Positions 1-6,493 of a stretch of 8,607 bases of DNA are shown in pieces. The position numbers were made by a program, and so were the translations under genes. The stretch covers positions 5,907 to 14,513 of the forward strand of contig DIAV01000409.1 in assembly GCA_002415895.1 (NCBI GenBank). The letters are read 5' to 3'. How positions within the stretch are numbered: the stretch's first letter is position 1; every line of letters starts with the position of its first letter. The notes under the pieces were generated by a model. That model saw only the letters and a program-made list of their open reading frames with translations, did no database searches and was not told where the DNA came from. Source of the stretch: Anaerolineales bacterium UBA5069 (lineage in GTDB: Bacteria > Chloroflexota > Anaerolineae > Caldilineales > Caldilineaceae).

Positions 1-24
1 CCTTTGCGTTGAGCTGTTGCTTTT
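1..24. repeat. Partial copy of the palindromic repeat found at 6331-6481
   Basis: Bases 4-23 match bases 6455-6474, the outer right arm of the large palindrome, at 18 of 20 positions in the same orientation. The differences are c/a at position 14 and c/t at position 20. The preceding bases 2-10 also match the CTTTGCGTT core at 6427-6435. The rest of the element, if present, lies to the left of the window. It sits about 15 bases past the stop codon of the minus-strand DUF951 gene, so like the complete copy it lies just beyond a gene 3' end. Confidence 0.6.
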
Positions 25-38
25 GTGCGGGGCGCACT

Positions 39-248
39 CTAGGTGGCTTCGGGGCCGCGGCGCACGAACTTCTTCACCTGGCGCGCAAATTGGCGGCGCG
101 GCACCATGACGCGCCGCTTGCAGGTGAGGCATTCAATGCCAATGTCGGCCCCGACCCGTGTCACCTGCCACTCCATGCCCCCGCAGGGATGGGGCTTGCG
201 CATGAGCACGACATCACCCACGTAGAGCTTCTCGCTGATTTCCAGCAT
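39..248 (-). CDS. DUF951 family small protein with cysteine motifs
   Basis: This 69-residue protein matches what I know of the DUF951 family, small basic proteins of Gram-positive bacteria and Chloroflexi whose function is not established. The N-terminal half carries the hallmark stretch: a GD pair at 11-12, then K-P-H-P-C-G-G at 18-24, a G-A-D-I-G run at 33-37, and a C-x-x-C pair at Cys40 and Cys43. His20, Cys22, Cys40 and Cys43 could together bind one zinc ion; this is inference from their spacing. The C-terminal 20 residues are rich in Arg and Lys, which suits nucleic-acid or ribosome contact but does not prove it. The length is typical for the family. The start is an ATG at 246-248 with a weak AAGG ribosome site upstream. 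It lies 33 bases downstream of the PIG-L gene on the same strand and is probably cotranscribed with it. Confidence 0.9.
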   Translation of the reverse strand: MLEISEKLYVGDVVLMRKPHPCGGMEWQVTRVGADIGIECLTCKRRVMVPRRQFARQVKKFVRRGPEAT

Positions 249-281
249 CGTGGCTGCCTTGCACGCAACTCTGGGCGCGGG

Positions 282-1148
282 CTACAAGCCCGTGACGCCA
301 GCAAACAAATCAGATTCTACGGCGCCATTGGGCGGCGGGTAGGCCCGCGTAAAGGTGTCGTTGCCCAGCACCTGGCGCTTGATGAATTCGGGGAACATCT
401 GCGCCCATGAGGGGCCGCCATTGTATTGGCTGGCGTGCGCCCGGCTGGCCGCATCCTTCGCCGCCATATAGGCGCGTACGTCCAGTTTGGCGGATACAGG
501 CGTCTCCCACTGGGAAATCTCAACGAGGTTGATGTCCTTGTTGCGCCCGATCTTGCTGGGGTCCATCCCCCACAAGGGCATTAACTGCACCATAATCTTG
601 AGAAAGCCCTTGGGGAAGGCCGTATAGTAGAGCTTCTGCACGCCGGGGGCCATGTGGAAGGCCGCCGTAACAGCCTCACAAACGCGAATGTGGTCGGGGT
701 GGCCGTAGCCGCCGAAGGGATCATGGGTGATGATAACCTGTGGCCGCAGGCGCTTAAGGTAGCCCAGCACCTCAGCCACCAGCGTCTCGACGGGCTGCTG
801 AATGAGCGCGTCGGGGTTGTCGTTGTCGGCCGAGCCACGCATGCCGCTGTCGCGGTAGGGTAGCGACCAAATGGAGGTCACACCCAGCGCCACAGCCGCA
901 TCGGCCAGCTCGCGCGAGCGCACCTGTGCCAGCGAAGCATGCTCCTTGAAGTCCGTTCCCTCCTCTACGGAGCCGGCGATGCCGTCCGTGGCAATAATGA
1001 CGTGGACCTCTGCACCTTCTGCCGCATAACGGGCAAGGGTTCCCCCCGGCCCAAAGCTCTCGTCATCGGGATGGGCAAAAACGCCCACCAGCACGCGCCG
1101 CGTTTTTCCATGCCCTTCAGTCACACGCGCTTCAGCCACACACCCCAT
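282..1148 (-). CDS. PIG-L/LmbE family zinc-dependent deacetylase (Mca/MshB-like)
   Basis: PIG-L family proteins are zinc-dependent amidases that remove acetyl or other acyl groups from GlcNAc-type sugars or sugar conjugates. Counting from the ATG at 1148 (288 residues), the zinc motif A-H-P-D-D-E lies at 25-30, with His26 and Asp29 as ligands and Asp28 as likely base. A second motif H-P-D-H at 150-153 supplies the third zinc ligand, following an H-D pair at 142-143. The R-D-S-G-M stretch at 99-103 and G-G-Y-G-H-P-D-H resemble the mycothiol enzymes MshB and Mca more than eukaryotic PIG-L. Its substrate cannot be read from sequence. No signal peptide or membrane segment is seen, so it should be cytoplasmic. 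A GTG at 1175 would add nine residues, but the ATG at 1148 has a GGGGAG ribosome site and better fits the usual short lead-in to the first motif. The DUF951 gene follows directly. Confidence 0.92.
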   Translation of the reverse strand: MGCVAEARVTEGHGKTRRVLVGVFAHPDDESFGPGGTLARYAAEGAEVHVIIATDGIAGSVEEGTDFKEHASLAQVRSRELADAAVALGVTSIWSLPYRDSGMRGSADNDNPDALIQQPVETLVAEVLGYLKRLRPQVIITHDPFGGYGHPDHIRVCEAVTAAFHMAPGVQKLYYTAFPKGFLKIMVQLMPLWGMDPSKIGRNKDINLVEISQWETPVSAKLDVRAYMAAKDAASRAHASQYNGGPSWAQMFPEFIKRQVLGNDTFTRAYPPPNGAVESDLFAGVTGL

Positions 1149-1157
1149 CCTCTCCCC
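1149..1157 (-). promoter_or_regulatory. Ribosome binding site favouring the 1148 start
   Basis: Read on the minus strand, these bases are GGGGAGAGG directly before the ATG at 1146-1148. GGGAG ends three bases before the ATG, which is close but usable. The alternative in-frame GTG at 1173-1175 has no purine-rich stretch upstream. This is the reason for choosing the shorter PIG-L protein. Confidence 0.45.
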
Positions 1158-1248
1158 TATGGCAGTCCCATGCACGTGCCGTGCACTCGGCCTTGCTCAA
1201 ACAAATCTGATTAACGCCACGTCTGCTGCTCCAGCGTAACGGCATATC

Positions 1249-1277
1249 ATTGTGGCACGCTGGGCGCGAATTGCCAA
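1249..1277 (-). promoter_or_regulatory. Candidate sigma-70-type promoter for the PIG-L/DUF951 unit
   Basis: On the minus strand a TTGGCA box (1272-1277, five of six to TTGACA) is followed after 17 bases by CACAAT (1249-1254, four of six to TATAAT). Transcription would begin near 1242 and leave a leader of roughly 95 bases before the ATG at 1148. The spacing is ideal but the -10 box is weak, so this is a prediction by consensus match only. Confidence 0.4.
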
Positions 1278-1356
1278 AAGCAACCGATGGTTCGCCCTCA
1301 TCATGAGAGTTGCATGAGGAGCGGCAGAAAATGGGCGGGGATGGGATAATGGTCTA

Positions 1357-1385
1357 CCGACAAAGAGAGGGTGCACTGTTATACT
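1357..1385 (+). promoter_or_regulatory. Candidate sigma-70-type promoter for the PIN/TRAM-cysS-rlmB unit
   Basis: CCGACA (1357-1362, four of six to TTGACA) and TATACT (1380-1385, five of six to TATAAT) are separated by exactly 17 bases. This predicts a transcript start near 1392 and an unusually long leader of about 268 bases before the ATG at 1660. A nearby GATAAT at 1345-1350 lacks a well-spaced -35 box and is a poorer choice. Confidence 0.45.
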
Positions 1386-1391
1386 ATGGGA

Positions 1392-1659
1392 TACACAAGT
1401 TCTCTGTTGCTGATCGCACCCATTCGCGTGAATCCAATTGGCTCACGAAAGCGTCTATACAGGATAGACCGAATGTGGCGCGGAGCGTTCAAGGCGTCGG
1501 TGGGTGGCACGACTTGCACCTGTTGCAGCAGGAGCTCCGAGATATGAATCTGTTCATCATTCAGCGTTTCACGCATTTGATTATCCTACTGAACATGCTC
1601 TTATTCATGGTTGGTTACGCATTTATCGCTTTCTTCAGCACTTATGGGAGACCTGTTTC
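1392..1659 (+). promoter_or_regulatory. Long hairpin-rich 5' leader, possible cis-regulatory RNA
   Basis: No supportable gene lies in the 511 bases between the PIG-L and PIN/TRAM genes, and the stretch is visibly richer in A and T than the coding sequence around it. The part downstream of the predicted promoter holds several small inverted repeats in a row. These are CGTGA/TCACG (1427-1431 with 1443-1447), GTCTAT/ATAGAC (1453-1458 with 1464-1469, five-base loop), ACCGA/TCGGT (1468-1472 with 1497-1501) and GGT-G-GCA/TGCACC (1503-1509 with 1515-1520, one bulged G). The last contains GGGTGGCAC, similar to part of the T-box core, but the remaining T-box positions fit poorly. No known riboswitch class is recognised. 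Whether the structure is functional is inference; the first two stems are the firmest by base pairing. Confidence 0.3.
1646..1650 (+). promoter_or_regulatory. Ribosome binding site deciding the PIN/TRAM start
   Basis: GGGAG ends nine bases before the ATG at 1660-1662. That ATG also begins exactly at the hydrophobic N terminus expected for this family. The reading frame stays open upstream to 1504, but the extra 52 residues are not family-like and have no ribosome site. Confidence 0.65.
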
Positions 1660-2718
1660 ATGCGCATTAACGCGCTGTTGCGTGTCATCGGCACGCTGCT
1701 TTATGGATTTGTCGGCTACGAACTGGGTGTTGTCATTGCCGGGACCACCGACCTCAACACCAGCACAGCGCCCACAATCTGGGGTGCAACAGCGATTGGC
1801 GCTGTTTTGGGCTATTTCCTCTCGCCGTGGCTGGTTATGGCGCCTGCGCGCGCAGCTCGCAACGCCTTGCGTCAGGTGGAAGTGGGCGACCTTATTGCCG
1901 GGACCATTGGCCTTGCCATTGGGTTAATGCTGGCGGCGCTGCTCACCTATCCGCTTTCGCGCCTGCCACAGCCCTTTGGGCCTGTGCTGCCCTTTGCCGC
2001 CGTTGTCATCTTCGGCTATCTGGGCGCGGCCGTCTTCCTCATGCGGCGCGAAGATTTCTTCAGTTTCTTTGGCATTAGCAAACGTCTGCCCCAGGTGGCG
2101 CCCACGGGTCCCGCGACTGCGGCGCGCCTCTTGCTTGACACCAGCGTGATCATTGATGGCCGCATTGCCGACATTGCCAAGACCGGCTTCCTGCTGGGCA
2201 CGCTGACAGTGCCGCGCTTTGTGCTCAACGAACTCCAGTACATTGCCGATTCGGCGGACTCGCTGCGGCGCAACCGCGGCCGCCGCGGCCTGGAGGTGCT
2301 CGACAAACTCCAGAACGCGCCCGAGGTGCGGATTGAATTTGTGGATGACGACCCATCGGATGCCACGCAGGTGGATGACAAACTCGTCTCGCTTGCGCTG
2401 CAACAGCACGCGGCGATCATTACGAACGATTTCAATCTGAACCGAGTGGCGCACCTGCAGGGCATTACCATTCTCAACATCAATGAACTGGCCAATGCGG
2501 TCAAGTCCGTCCTGCTCCCTGGTGAAGAACTGCCCATCAAGATCATTCAGGAGGGCAAGGAAGTGGGACAGGGCGTGGGCTATCTGGAAGATGGCACCAT
2601 GGTTGTGGTGGAGAATGGCCGCCGCTACCTGAACCAGGAGATTCTGGTGCAGGTGACGAAGGTGTTGCAAACAAACGCCGGCCGCCTCATTTTTGCCGTG
2701 CCCAACTACGCATCCTGA
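1660..2718 (+). CDS. Membrane-anchored PIN/TRAM domain protein (YacL-like)
   Basis: The 352-residue protein has the architecture of Bacillus YacL: four membrane helices (about 11-28, 39-60, 77-97 and 107-128), a PIN nuclease domain (about 155-280) and a C-terminal TRAM RNA-binding domain (about 285-350). PIN domains are metal-dependent ribonucleases. The acidic residues expected at the active site are present: Asp160 in L-L-D-T-S, Glu191 in L-N-E-L, Asp240 in V-D-D-K and Asp257 in T-N-D-F. The nuclease part should face the cytoplasm. Its RNA target is unknown, and for YacL itself the role is poorly defined. It is followed after 144 bases by cysS and then rlmB, matching the neighbourhood of yacL with cysS in Gram-positive genomes. 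The ispD gene that often sits between them is absent here. The start is fixed by the ribosome site at 1646-1650. Confidence 0.93.
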   Translation: MRINALLRVIGTLLYGFVGYELGVVIAGTTDLNTSTAPTIWGATAIGAVLGYFLSPWLVMAPARAARNALRQVEVGDLIAGTIGLAIGLMLAALLTYPLSRLPQPFGPVLPFAAVVIFGYLGAAVFLMRREDFFSFFGISKRLPQVAPTGPATAARLLLDTSVIIDGRIADIAKTGFLLGTLTVPRFVLNELQYIADSADSLRRNRGRRGLEVLDKLQNAPEVRIEFVDDDPSDATQVDDKLVSLALQQHAAIITNDFNLNRVAHLQGITILNINELANAVKSVLLPGEELPIKIIQEGKEVGQGVGYLEDGTMVVVENGRRYLNQEILVQVTKVLQTNAGRLIFAVPNYAS

Positions 2719-2780
2719 TGCGTATCGGGTACACTGGAAGCAAGGCGCAGGCTGGCCGTATCATCTGCTGACCCGTTCAT

Positions 2781-2799
2781 GCCGGGTCGCGTGCCCGGC
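2781..2799 (+). other. GC-rich hairpin between the PIN/TRAM gene and cysS
   Basis: GCCGGG (2781-2786) pairs perfectly with CCCGGC (2794-2799) around a seven-base loop. No T-run follows directly, so it does not look like a classical intrinsic terminator. The next 40 bases are AT-rich and contain two tandem copies of ATCAATC (2825-2838). The hairpin could attenuate or process the message ahead of cysS; the sequence does not tell which. Confidence 0.35.
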
Positions 2800-2862
2800 C
2801 GGCACAGCGCGCTTCATGCCAATTATCAATCATCAATCATTCAGTTTTCCTGGACACCGCCC

Positions 2863-4278
2863 ATGCCGCTTCGCTTGTACAACACGCTTTCGCGCCAGGT
2901 TGAGGAATTCACACCGCTGGAGTCCGGCAAGGTCAAGATGTATGTGTGTGGGCCCACGGTCTACGCCGATGCACACATCGGCCACGCCATGGCTGCGCTT
3001 GTCTTTGACATGGTGCGCCGCTATCTGACCTATCGCGGCTACCGTGTGACCTATGTCACCAACTTTACCGATGTGGATGACAAGATCATCCGGCGCGCCA
3101 ACGAGACCGGGCAGGACCCGATCGAAATGGCCAATGCCTTTGCACAGAAGTACCTCGAGCATTTGGCCGACCTCAATATTCAGCCCGCCGACATCTACCC
3201 CAAGGTCAGCGAGACCATGGACGAGATTTTGCGCGTGATTGGGGGGCTCAGTGATGAGGCCTACGCCTACGAACTCAACGGTGACGTTTACTTCCGCGTG
3301 AGCAAGGATGCGGACTACGGCAAACTCTCGCGCCGCACGCTGGATGAAGCGCTTGCAGGCACACGAGTTGACGAGGATTTGCGCAAGGAGAGCCCGGCGG
3401 ATTTCGCACTTTGGAAGTCGGCCAAGCCGGGTGAACCGGCCTGGCAAAGCCCGTGGGGGCCTGGCCGGCCCGGCTGGCACATTGAATGTACGGCCATGTG
3501 CCTGCACCACCTGGGCGAGACGATTGACATTCACGGTGGCGGCAACGACCTGATCTTTCCGCACCACGAAAACGAGATTGCGCAGAGTGAATCGCTCACG
3601 GGCAAGCCCTTCAGCCGCTACTGGATGCACAACGGCATGTTGCAGCTTTCGGGCGAGAAGATGAGCAAATCGTTGGGCAACCTGATTACCATTGACGAGT
3701 TCCTTAGCGACCATTCGCCCGATGCGCTGCGCATGTTGATCTTTACGGGCCACTATCGCAAGCCGGTGGCCTTCAACAAGGATTCGCTCGAGTCGGCCGA
3801 GCGCGCGCTGGAGCGGTTGCTCACGGGGTTGCGGCCTGCCAAAGGCAGCAAGACGACGGGGGCCGATGCAGATACGCTGCGAGAGGCCACGGAGAATGCG
3901 CGCGCAGCATTCATCGCCTCCATGGACGATGATTTCAATACATCCGGCGGCATGGCGGCGATGTTTGAGCTTGTGCGCGCGATTAATACCGCGCGCGACA
4001 AGGGGCTTACGGGGCCGTTCTTTGAGGCAGCACAGCGCACGCTGCACGAATTGGGCGCCATTTTGGGCATGAAGCTCGAGGGCGCGCGTGCCGAGAGTGG
4101 TGTAGATGTGGCCGCCGCCCCCTTCATTGACCTGCTGGTTGAGGTGCGTGGCGACCTGCGCATGGCCAAGCAGTGGGCCGCGGCCGACAAGATTCGCAAT
4201 CAACTCAATGCGCTGGGCATTGTGATTGAGGACACGCCAACCGGGGCCGAGTGGCGCTATGAGGAGCCTGCCGCATGA
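2863..4278 (+). CDS. cysS: Cysteinyl-tRNA synthetase (class I)
   Basis: CysRS charges tRNA-Cys with cysteine in the cytoplasm. The 471-residue product is of normal length and carries all key motifs. These are the class I H-I-G-H signature at 38-41 and K-M-S-K-S at 266-270, plus the zinc site that selects cysteine: Cys29 in V-C-G-P-T, Cys209 in W-H-I-E-C, His234 and Glu238 in the H-H-E-N-E run. These zinc-ligand positions equal those I recall for the Escherichia coli enzyme. The C-terminal part, from about 330, is the helical DALR-type region that contacts tRNA. The chosen ATG fits the family N terminus P-L-R-L-Y-N-T-L. An in-frame ATG at 2779 would add 28 residues of unrelated sequence. No clear ribosome site precedes the start, which is unusual for such a gene. 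The end overlaps rlmB by four bases (ATGA), so the two are translationally coupled. Confidence 0.98.
   Translation: MPLRLYNTLSRQVEEFTPLESGKVKMYVCGPTVYADAHIGHAMAALVFDMVRRYLTYRGYRVTYVTNFTDVDDKIIRRANETGQDPIEMANAFAQKYLEHLADLNIQPADIYPKVSETMDEILRVIGGLSDEAYAYELNGDVYFRVSKDADYGKLSRRTLDEALAGTRVDEDLRKESPADFALWKSAKPGEPAWQSPWGPGRPGWHIECTAMCLHHLGETIDIHGGGNDLIFPHHENEIAQSESLTGKPFSRYWMHNGMLQLSGEKMSKSLGNLITIDEFLSDHSPDALRMLIFTGHYRKPVAFNKDSLESAERALERLLTGLRPAKGSKTTGADADTLREATENARAAFIASMDDDFNTSGGMAAMFELVRAINTARDKGLTGPFFEAAQRTLHELGAILGMKLEGARAESGVDVAAAPFIDLLVEVRGDLRMAKQWAAADKIRNQLNALGIVIEDTPTGAEWRYEEPAA
4262..4266 (+). promoter_or_regulatory. Ribosome binding site of rlmB inside the cysS end
   Basis: AGGAG lies within the last codons of cysS and ends eight bases before the rlmB ATG at 4275. 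It supports the four-base overlapping start and coupled translation of the pair. Confidence 0.7.
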
Positions 4279-5033
4279 GCGACCTCATTGTAGGACGCCA
4301 CGCGGCATTGGAAGCGCTGCGCGCCGACCGACGCCGAGCCCTGCGCTTGTGGGTTGAAGGCAGGGATGGCGACCGTGCCGGTGCAGCCGGCATTGTGGGC
4401 GAGATTCTCGCGCTGGCTGAGGCGCGCAGCATTCCCGTGCGCTATATTCAGGGCGGCCTTTTTGACAAGCTGGCCCACGAACAGGCCAACGCGCAAGGCG
4501 TTGCGCTGGAGACGGGCGACTATCCATACGTTGGCGTGCAGGAGTGCCTGGCCGCAGCCAAAGCGCGGCGCGAGCCGCCCTTGCTGCTCATCCTCGATCA
4601 CCTGCAGGATCCGCAGAACCTGGGCACGCTCATCCGCACGGCCGACGCCATGGGCGTACACGGTGTGATTATTCCGGATCGGCGCGCTGCGGGTGTTACC
4701 GCGGCTGTGAGCAACGCGAGTGCGGGCGCTGTGGAGCACCTGCGCGTGGCCAAGGTGACCAACATCAGCCGCACGATAGAAGAACTCAAGGCGCAGAACA
4801 TCTGGGTGGCGGGGCTGGCCGACGCACCCGAGGCGCAATTGCTGGGGGCGGCCAACCTTGATGGCGCGCTGGCGCTGGTGGTGGGCGCGGAAGGCGAGGG
4901 TATAAGCCGCCTTGTGCGCGAAACGTGCGATTTCCTGGTGCGGATGCCCATGTACGGCAGTGTGGAGAGCCTGAACGCCGCCGTGGCGGGAAGTATCGCG
5001 CTCTATGCCGCACGCCAGGCGCGCAGCAGTTAA
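4275..5033 (+). CDS. rlmB: TrmH/SpoU-family 23S rRNA (guanosine-2'-O)-methyltransferase, RlmB type
   Basis: RlmB methylates the 2'-OH of G2251 (E. coli numbering) in the peptidyl-transferase P-loop of 23S rRNA, using S-adenosylmethionine. The 252-residue protein has the expected two parts. An N-terminal substrate-binding domain (about 3-80) begins with [11 protein letters not shown], typical of RlmB. The C-terminal SPOUT domain (about 102-250) folds as a trefoil knot. Motif 1 holds Asn115 and Arg121 ([10 protein letters not shown]). Motif 2 is G-A-E-G-E-G at 204-209 with Glu206. Motif 3 is S-V-E-S-L-N at 229-234 with Asn234. These are the SAM-pocket and catalytic positions of the family. Placement directly after cysS matches the cysS-rlmB order of Bacillus, though the mrnC gene found there between them is missing. 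A different RNA target within the TrmH family cannot be fully excluded. Confidence 0.93.
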   Translation: MSDLIVGRHAALEALRADRRRALRLWVEGRDGDRAGAAGIVGEILALAEARSIPVRYIQGGLFDKLAHEQANAQGVALETGDYPYVGVQECLAAAKARREPPLLLILDHLQDPQNLGTLIRTADAMGVHGVIIPDRRAAGVTAAVSNASAGAVEHLRVAKVTNISRTIEELKAQNIWVAGLADAPEAQLLGAANLDGALALVVGAEGEGISRLVRETCDFLVRMPMYGSVESLNAAVAGSIALYAARQARSS

Positions 5034-5088
5034 TCCAATTTGACCAAGCGCTGCGTCCAACTCACCTTGCCCATTCTCCTCTGCGACC

Positions 5089-6330
5089 ATGCGCGTTCGC
5101 CTCATTGATCCCCACGCGCCCACGTGGAGCGCAGAACTTGACCGCATTGGTCTGCGCCTGCGCGAGCGGGATGCCGCTACACTCTTCCCCTACCACTTTC
5201 TACAGGTAACGCTGCCCCGCATTGGGGGTTGCGCGGCGTGGATTGAGGAGGATGGCACGCGCATTGGCGCGGGCTTCATCTTCCCACGTCAGCGCGACCG
5301 CGGCGGCGCGCATGTCTTTACCATGCGCTACCACTTCTTTCGCGGCATTCCCGTGCCCCCGCGCGAAGAGCTGGCCGAGGCGACGCGCGACGCCATGGCC
5401 GGGCAGGATGTATTTGTCTATGACCCCAGTGCCATGCAGGCCTATGCCTCCACGCACAAGAGCTATGGCCCTGTGGAAATTGGCCGCCCCGACGCCGACG
5501 AGGCGGCCTCGATTCCGGCGCTGCACGCGGCCATTTGGGGCAGCCCGCCCGAGTTCATCTACCCCGCCGACATGCACAGCATCAACTTTGCCGCCGCCAC
5601 TTCGCTGGTGGCGCGCGTGCAGGGGAAGCCCGTGGGCTTTCTTTCGGGCTTTGCCAAGTTTGGCGGCAGGCCGCTGCCCGCCGATTGGGACGCGCGCTTT
5701 GGCGGCGATTACCGCGTTGAATCGCAGATTATGGGCGTGCTCTCGGCCTACCGCGGGCTGCGCATTGCGTATCTGCTAAAAAAGGCGCAGGCCGAGCAGG
5801 CGTGGCGCGAGGGTATTGGTGTGATCAACTGGACGGCGGACCCGCTCCAGTATCCGAATGCGGCGCTCAATTTTGGGCTGCTGCGCGCGGTTGCCTACAA
5901 CTTTATCCCCGACCTCTACCCCTTTCGCAACAACCTGAACCGCGTGGCGGCATCGCGTTTCTCGCTCACATGGCTGGTGGGATCCGCACGCGTGCAGGCC
6001 GACCCCATGGCGACAGCCCAGTCGCATGTGCTGGACCTTGCGCACCACCCCGAAATTGTGCGCGTCAATGATGGCTGCGAGCAGTTCGCGCATGCCCCCG
6101 ACGCGCACATAATTGCGATTGAGATTCCGGCCAACTGGACACTCTTGCAGTCGGATGATGTGCCTGCCGCCATGCGCTGGCGCGAGGCCACGGACGCGCT
6201 CTTTGCGCGCCTGATTGGCCCGGATGAGGGGCGCTACGTGGTGACAAACGCGGCCGTGCATGGCGAGCGGCGCTTTCTGGTTGCCGAGCGTGCCGGCGCT
6301 GCGTTGTGGGCGCGCCTGGGCGAAGAATAA
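5089..6330 (+). CDS. COG3375-type GNAT superfamily protein with N-terminal extension
   Basis: Residues 127-400 resemble the predicted acetyltransferases grouped as COG3375. The acetyl-CoA-loop region is at 210-231 (E-S-Q-I-M-G-V-L, then Y-R-G-L-R-I-A). It is followed by the conserved I-N-W-T-A-D-P-L-Q-Y-P-N-A stretch (246-258) and N-L-N-R (282-285). The family's C-terminal pattern follows: I-E-I-P (344-347), W-R-E-A-T (364-368) and a closing beta region. The substrate of this family is unknown, so acyl transfer is inferred. The usual R-G-x-G-I-G loop reads R-G-L-R-I-A (222-227), losing one glycine. The first 125 residues form an extra segment that I do not recognise. The gene starts 55 bases after rlmB, lacks a clear ribosome site, and is probably the last gene of this unit. 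Its stop codon abuts a large palindrome. No membrane segment or signal peptide is seen. Confidence 0.82.
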   Translation: MRVRLIDPHAPTWSAELDRIGLRLRERDAATLFPYHFLQVTLPRIGGCAAWIEEDGTRIGAGFIFPRQRDRGGAHVFTMRYHFFRGIPVPPREELAEATRDAMAGQDVFVYDPSAMQAYASTHKSYGPVEIGRPDADEAASIPALHAAIWGSPPEFIYPADMHSINFAAATSLVARVQGKPVGFLSGFAKFGGRPLPADWDARFGGDYRVESQIMGVLSAYRGLRIAYLLKKAQAEQAWREGIGVINWTADPLQYPNAALNFGLLRAVAYNFIPDLYPFRNNLNRVAASRFSLTWLVGSARVQADPMATAQSHVLDLAHHPEIVRVNDGCEQFAHAPDAHIIAIEIPANWTLLQSDDVPAAMRWREATDALFARLIGPDEGRYVVTNAAVHGERRFLVAERAGAALWARLGEE

Positions 6331-6481
6331 CGGCTTGAAAACAACCTCTCAACGCAAAGGGGCAAAGGAGAGCGAAGAAACGCAAAGAAATGCAACAACT
6401 CAGTTTAGGCTGCGCTGTTGCTTTTCTTTGCGTTTCTTTACACTCTTCGCGGCATTGCGTTGAGATGTTGTTTTCAAGCCG
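6331..6481. repeat. 151-base near-perfect palindrome between convergent genes; possible bidirectional terminator
   Basis: The outer arms 6331-6357 and 6455-6481 are complementary at 26 of 27 positions. The inner arms 6375-6403 and 6410-6438 pair at 26 of 29 around a six-base loop at 6404-6409. Between them lies a 16-17 base less well paired part on each side. The motif AACGCAAAG occurs twice in the left arm (6351-6359 and 6379-6387) and is mirrored in the right. There is no open reading frame and no transposase. The left end begins at the base after the GNAT stop codon, and the right end lies 12 bases from the stop of the AglG-like gene. It could end transcription from both sides, or be a MITE-like or REP-like dispersed element. 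A second partial copy is at bases 1-24. Confidence 0.85.
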
Positions 6482-6493
6482 CTACACGTTGGA

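Noticed and set aside
1501..1514. T-box riboswitch core
   Set aside because: GGGTGGCAC matches, but the following C-G-C-G part does not. No clear Stem I with a specifier codon was found, and the UGGC bulge would not fit the U73 end of tRNA-Cys. It is kept only as a remark in the leader entry.
1379..1576. A 65-codon minus-strand frame in the leader region
   Set aside because: It lacks a ribosome site and any recognisable motif, and it overlaps the predicted plus-strand promoter and hairpins.
1504..1659. Upstream extension of the PIN/TRAM protein by 52 residues
   Set aside because: The extension has no ribosome site and is not family-like, whereas the ATG at 1660 has GGGAG nine bases upstream and begins the hydrophobic N terminus.
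1310..1927. A 205-codon plus-strand frame starting in the intergenic region
   Set aside because: It runs into the PIN/TRAM gene in another frame, has no family-like features, and its amino-acid content resembles out-of-frame translation.
2833..4203. A 456-codon open frame on the minus strand opposite cysS
   Set aside because: The opposite strand encodes CysRS with every catalytic and zinc motif. The antisense product has no recognisable motif and is a by-product of GC-rich codon use. The shorter antisense frames within the PIN/TRAM, rlmB and GNAT genes are rejected for the same reason.
6331..6481. Insertion sequence or transposon
   Set aside because: The element is far too short to encode a transposase and has no open frame; it is better described as a palindromic or MITE-like repeat.
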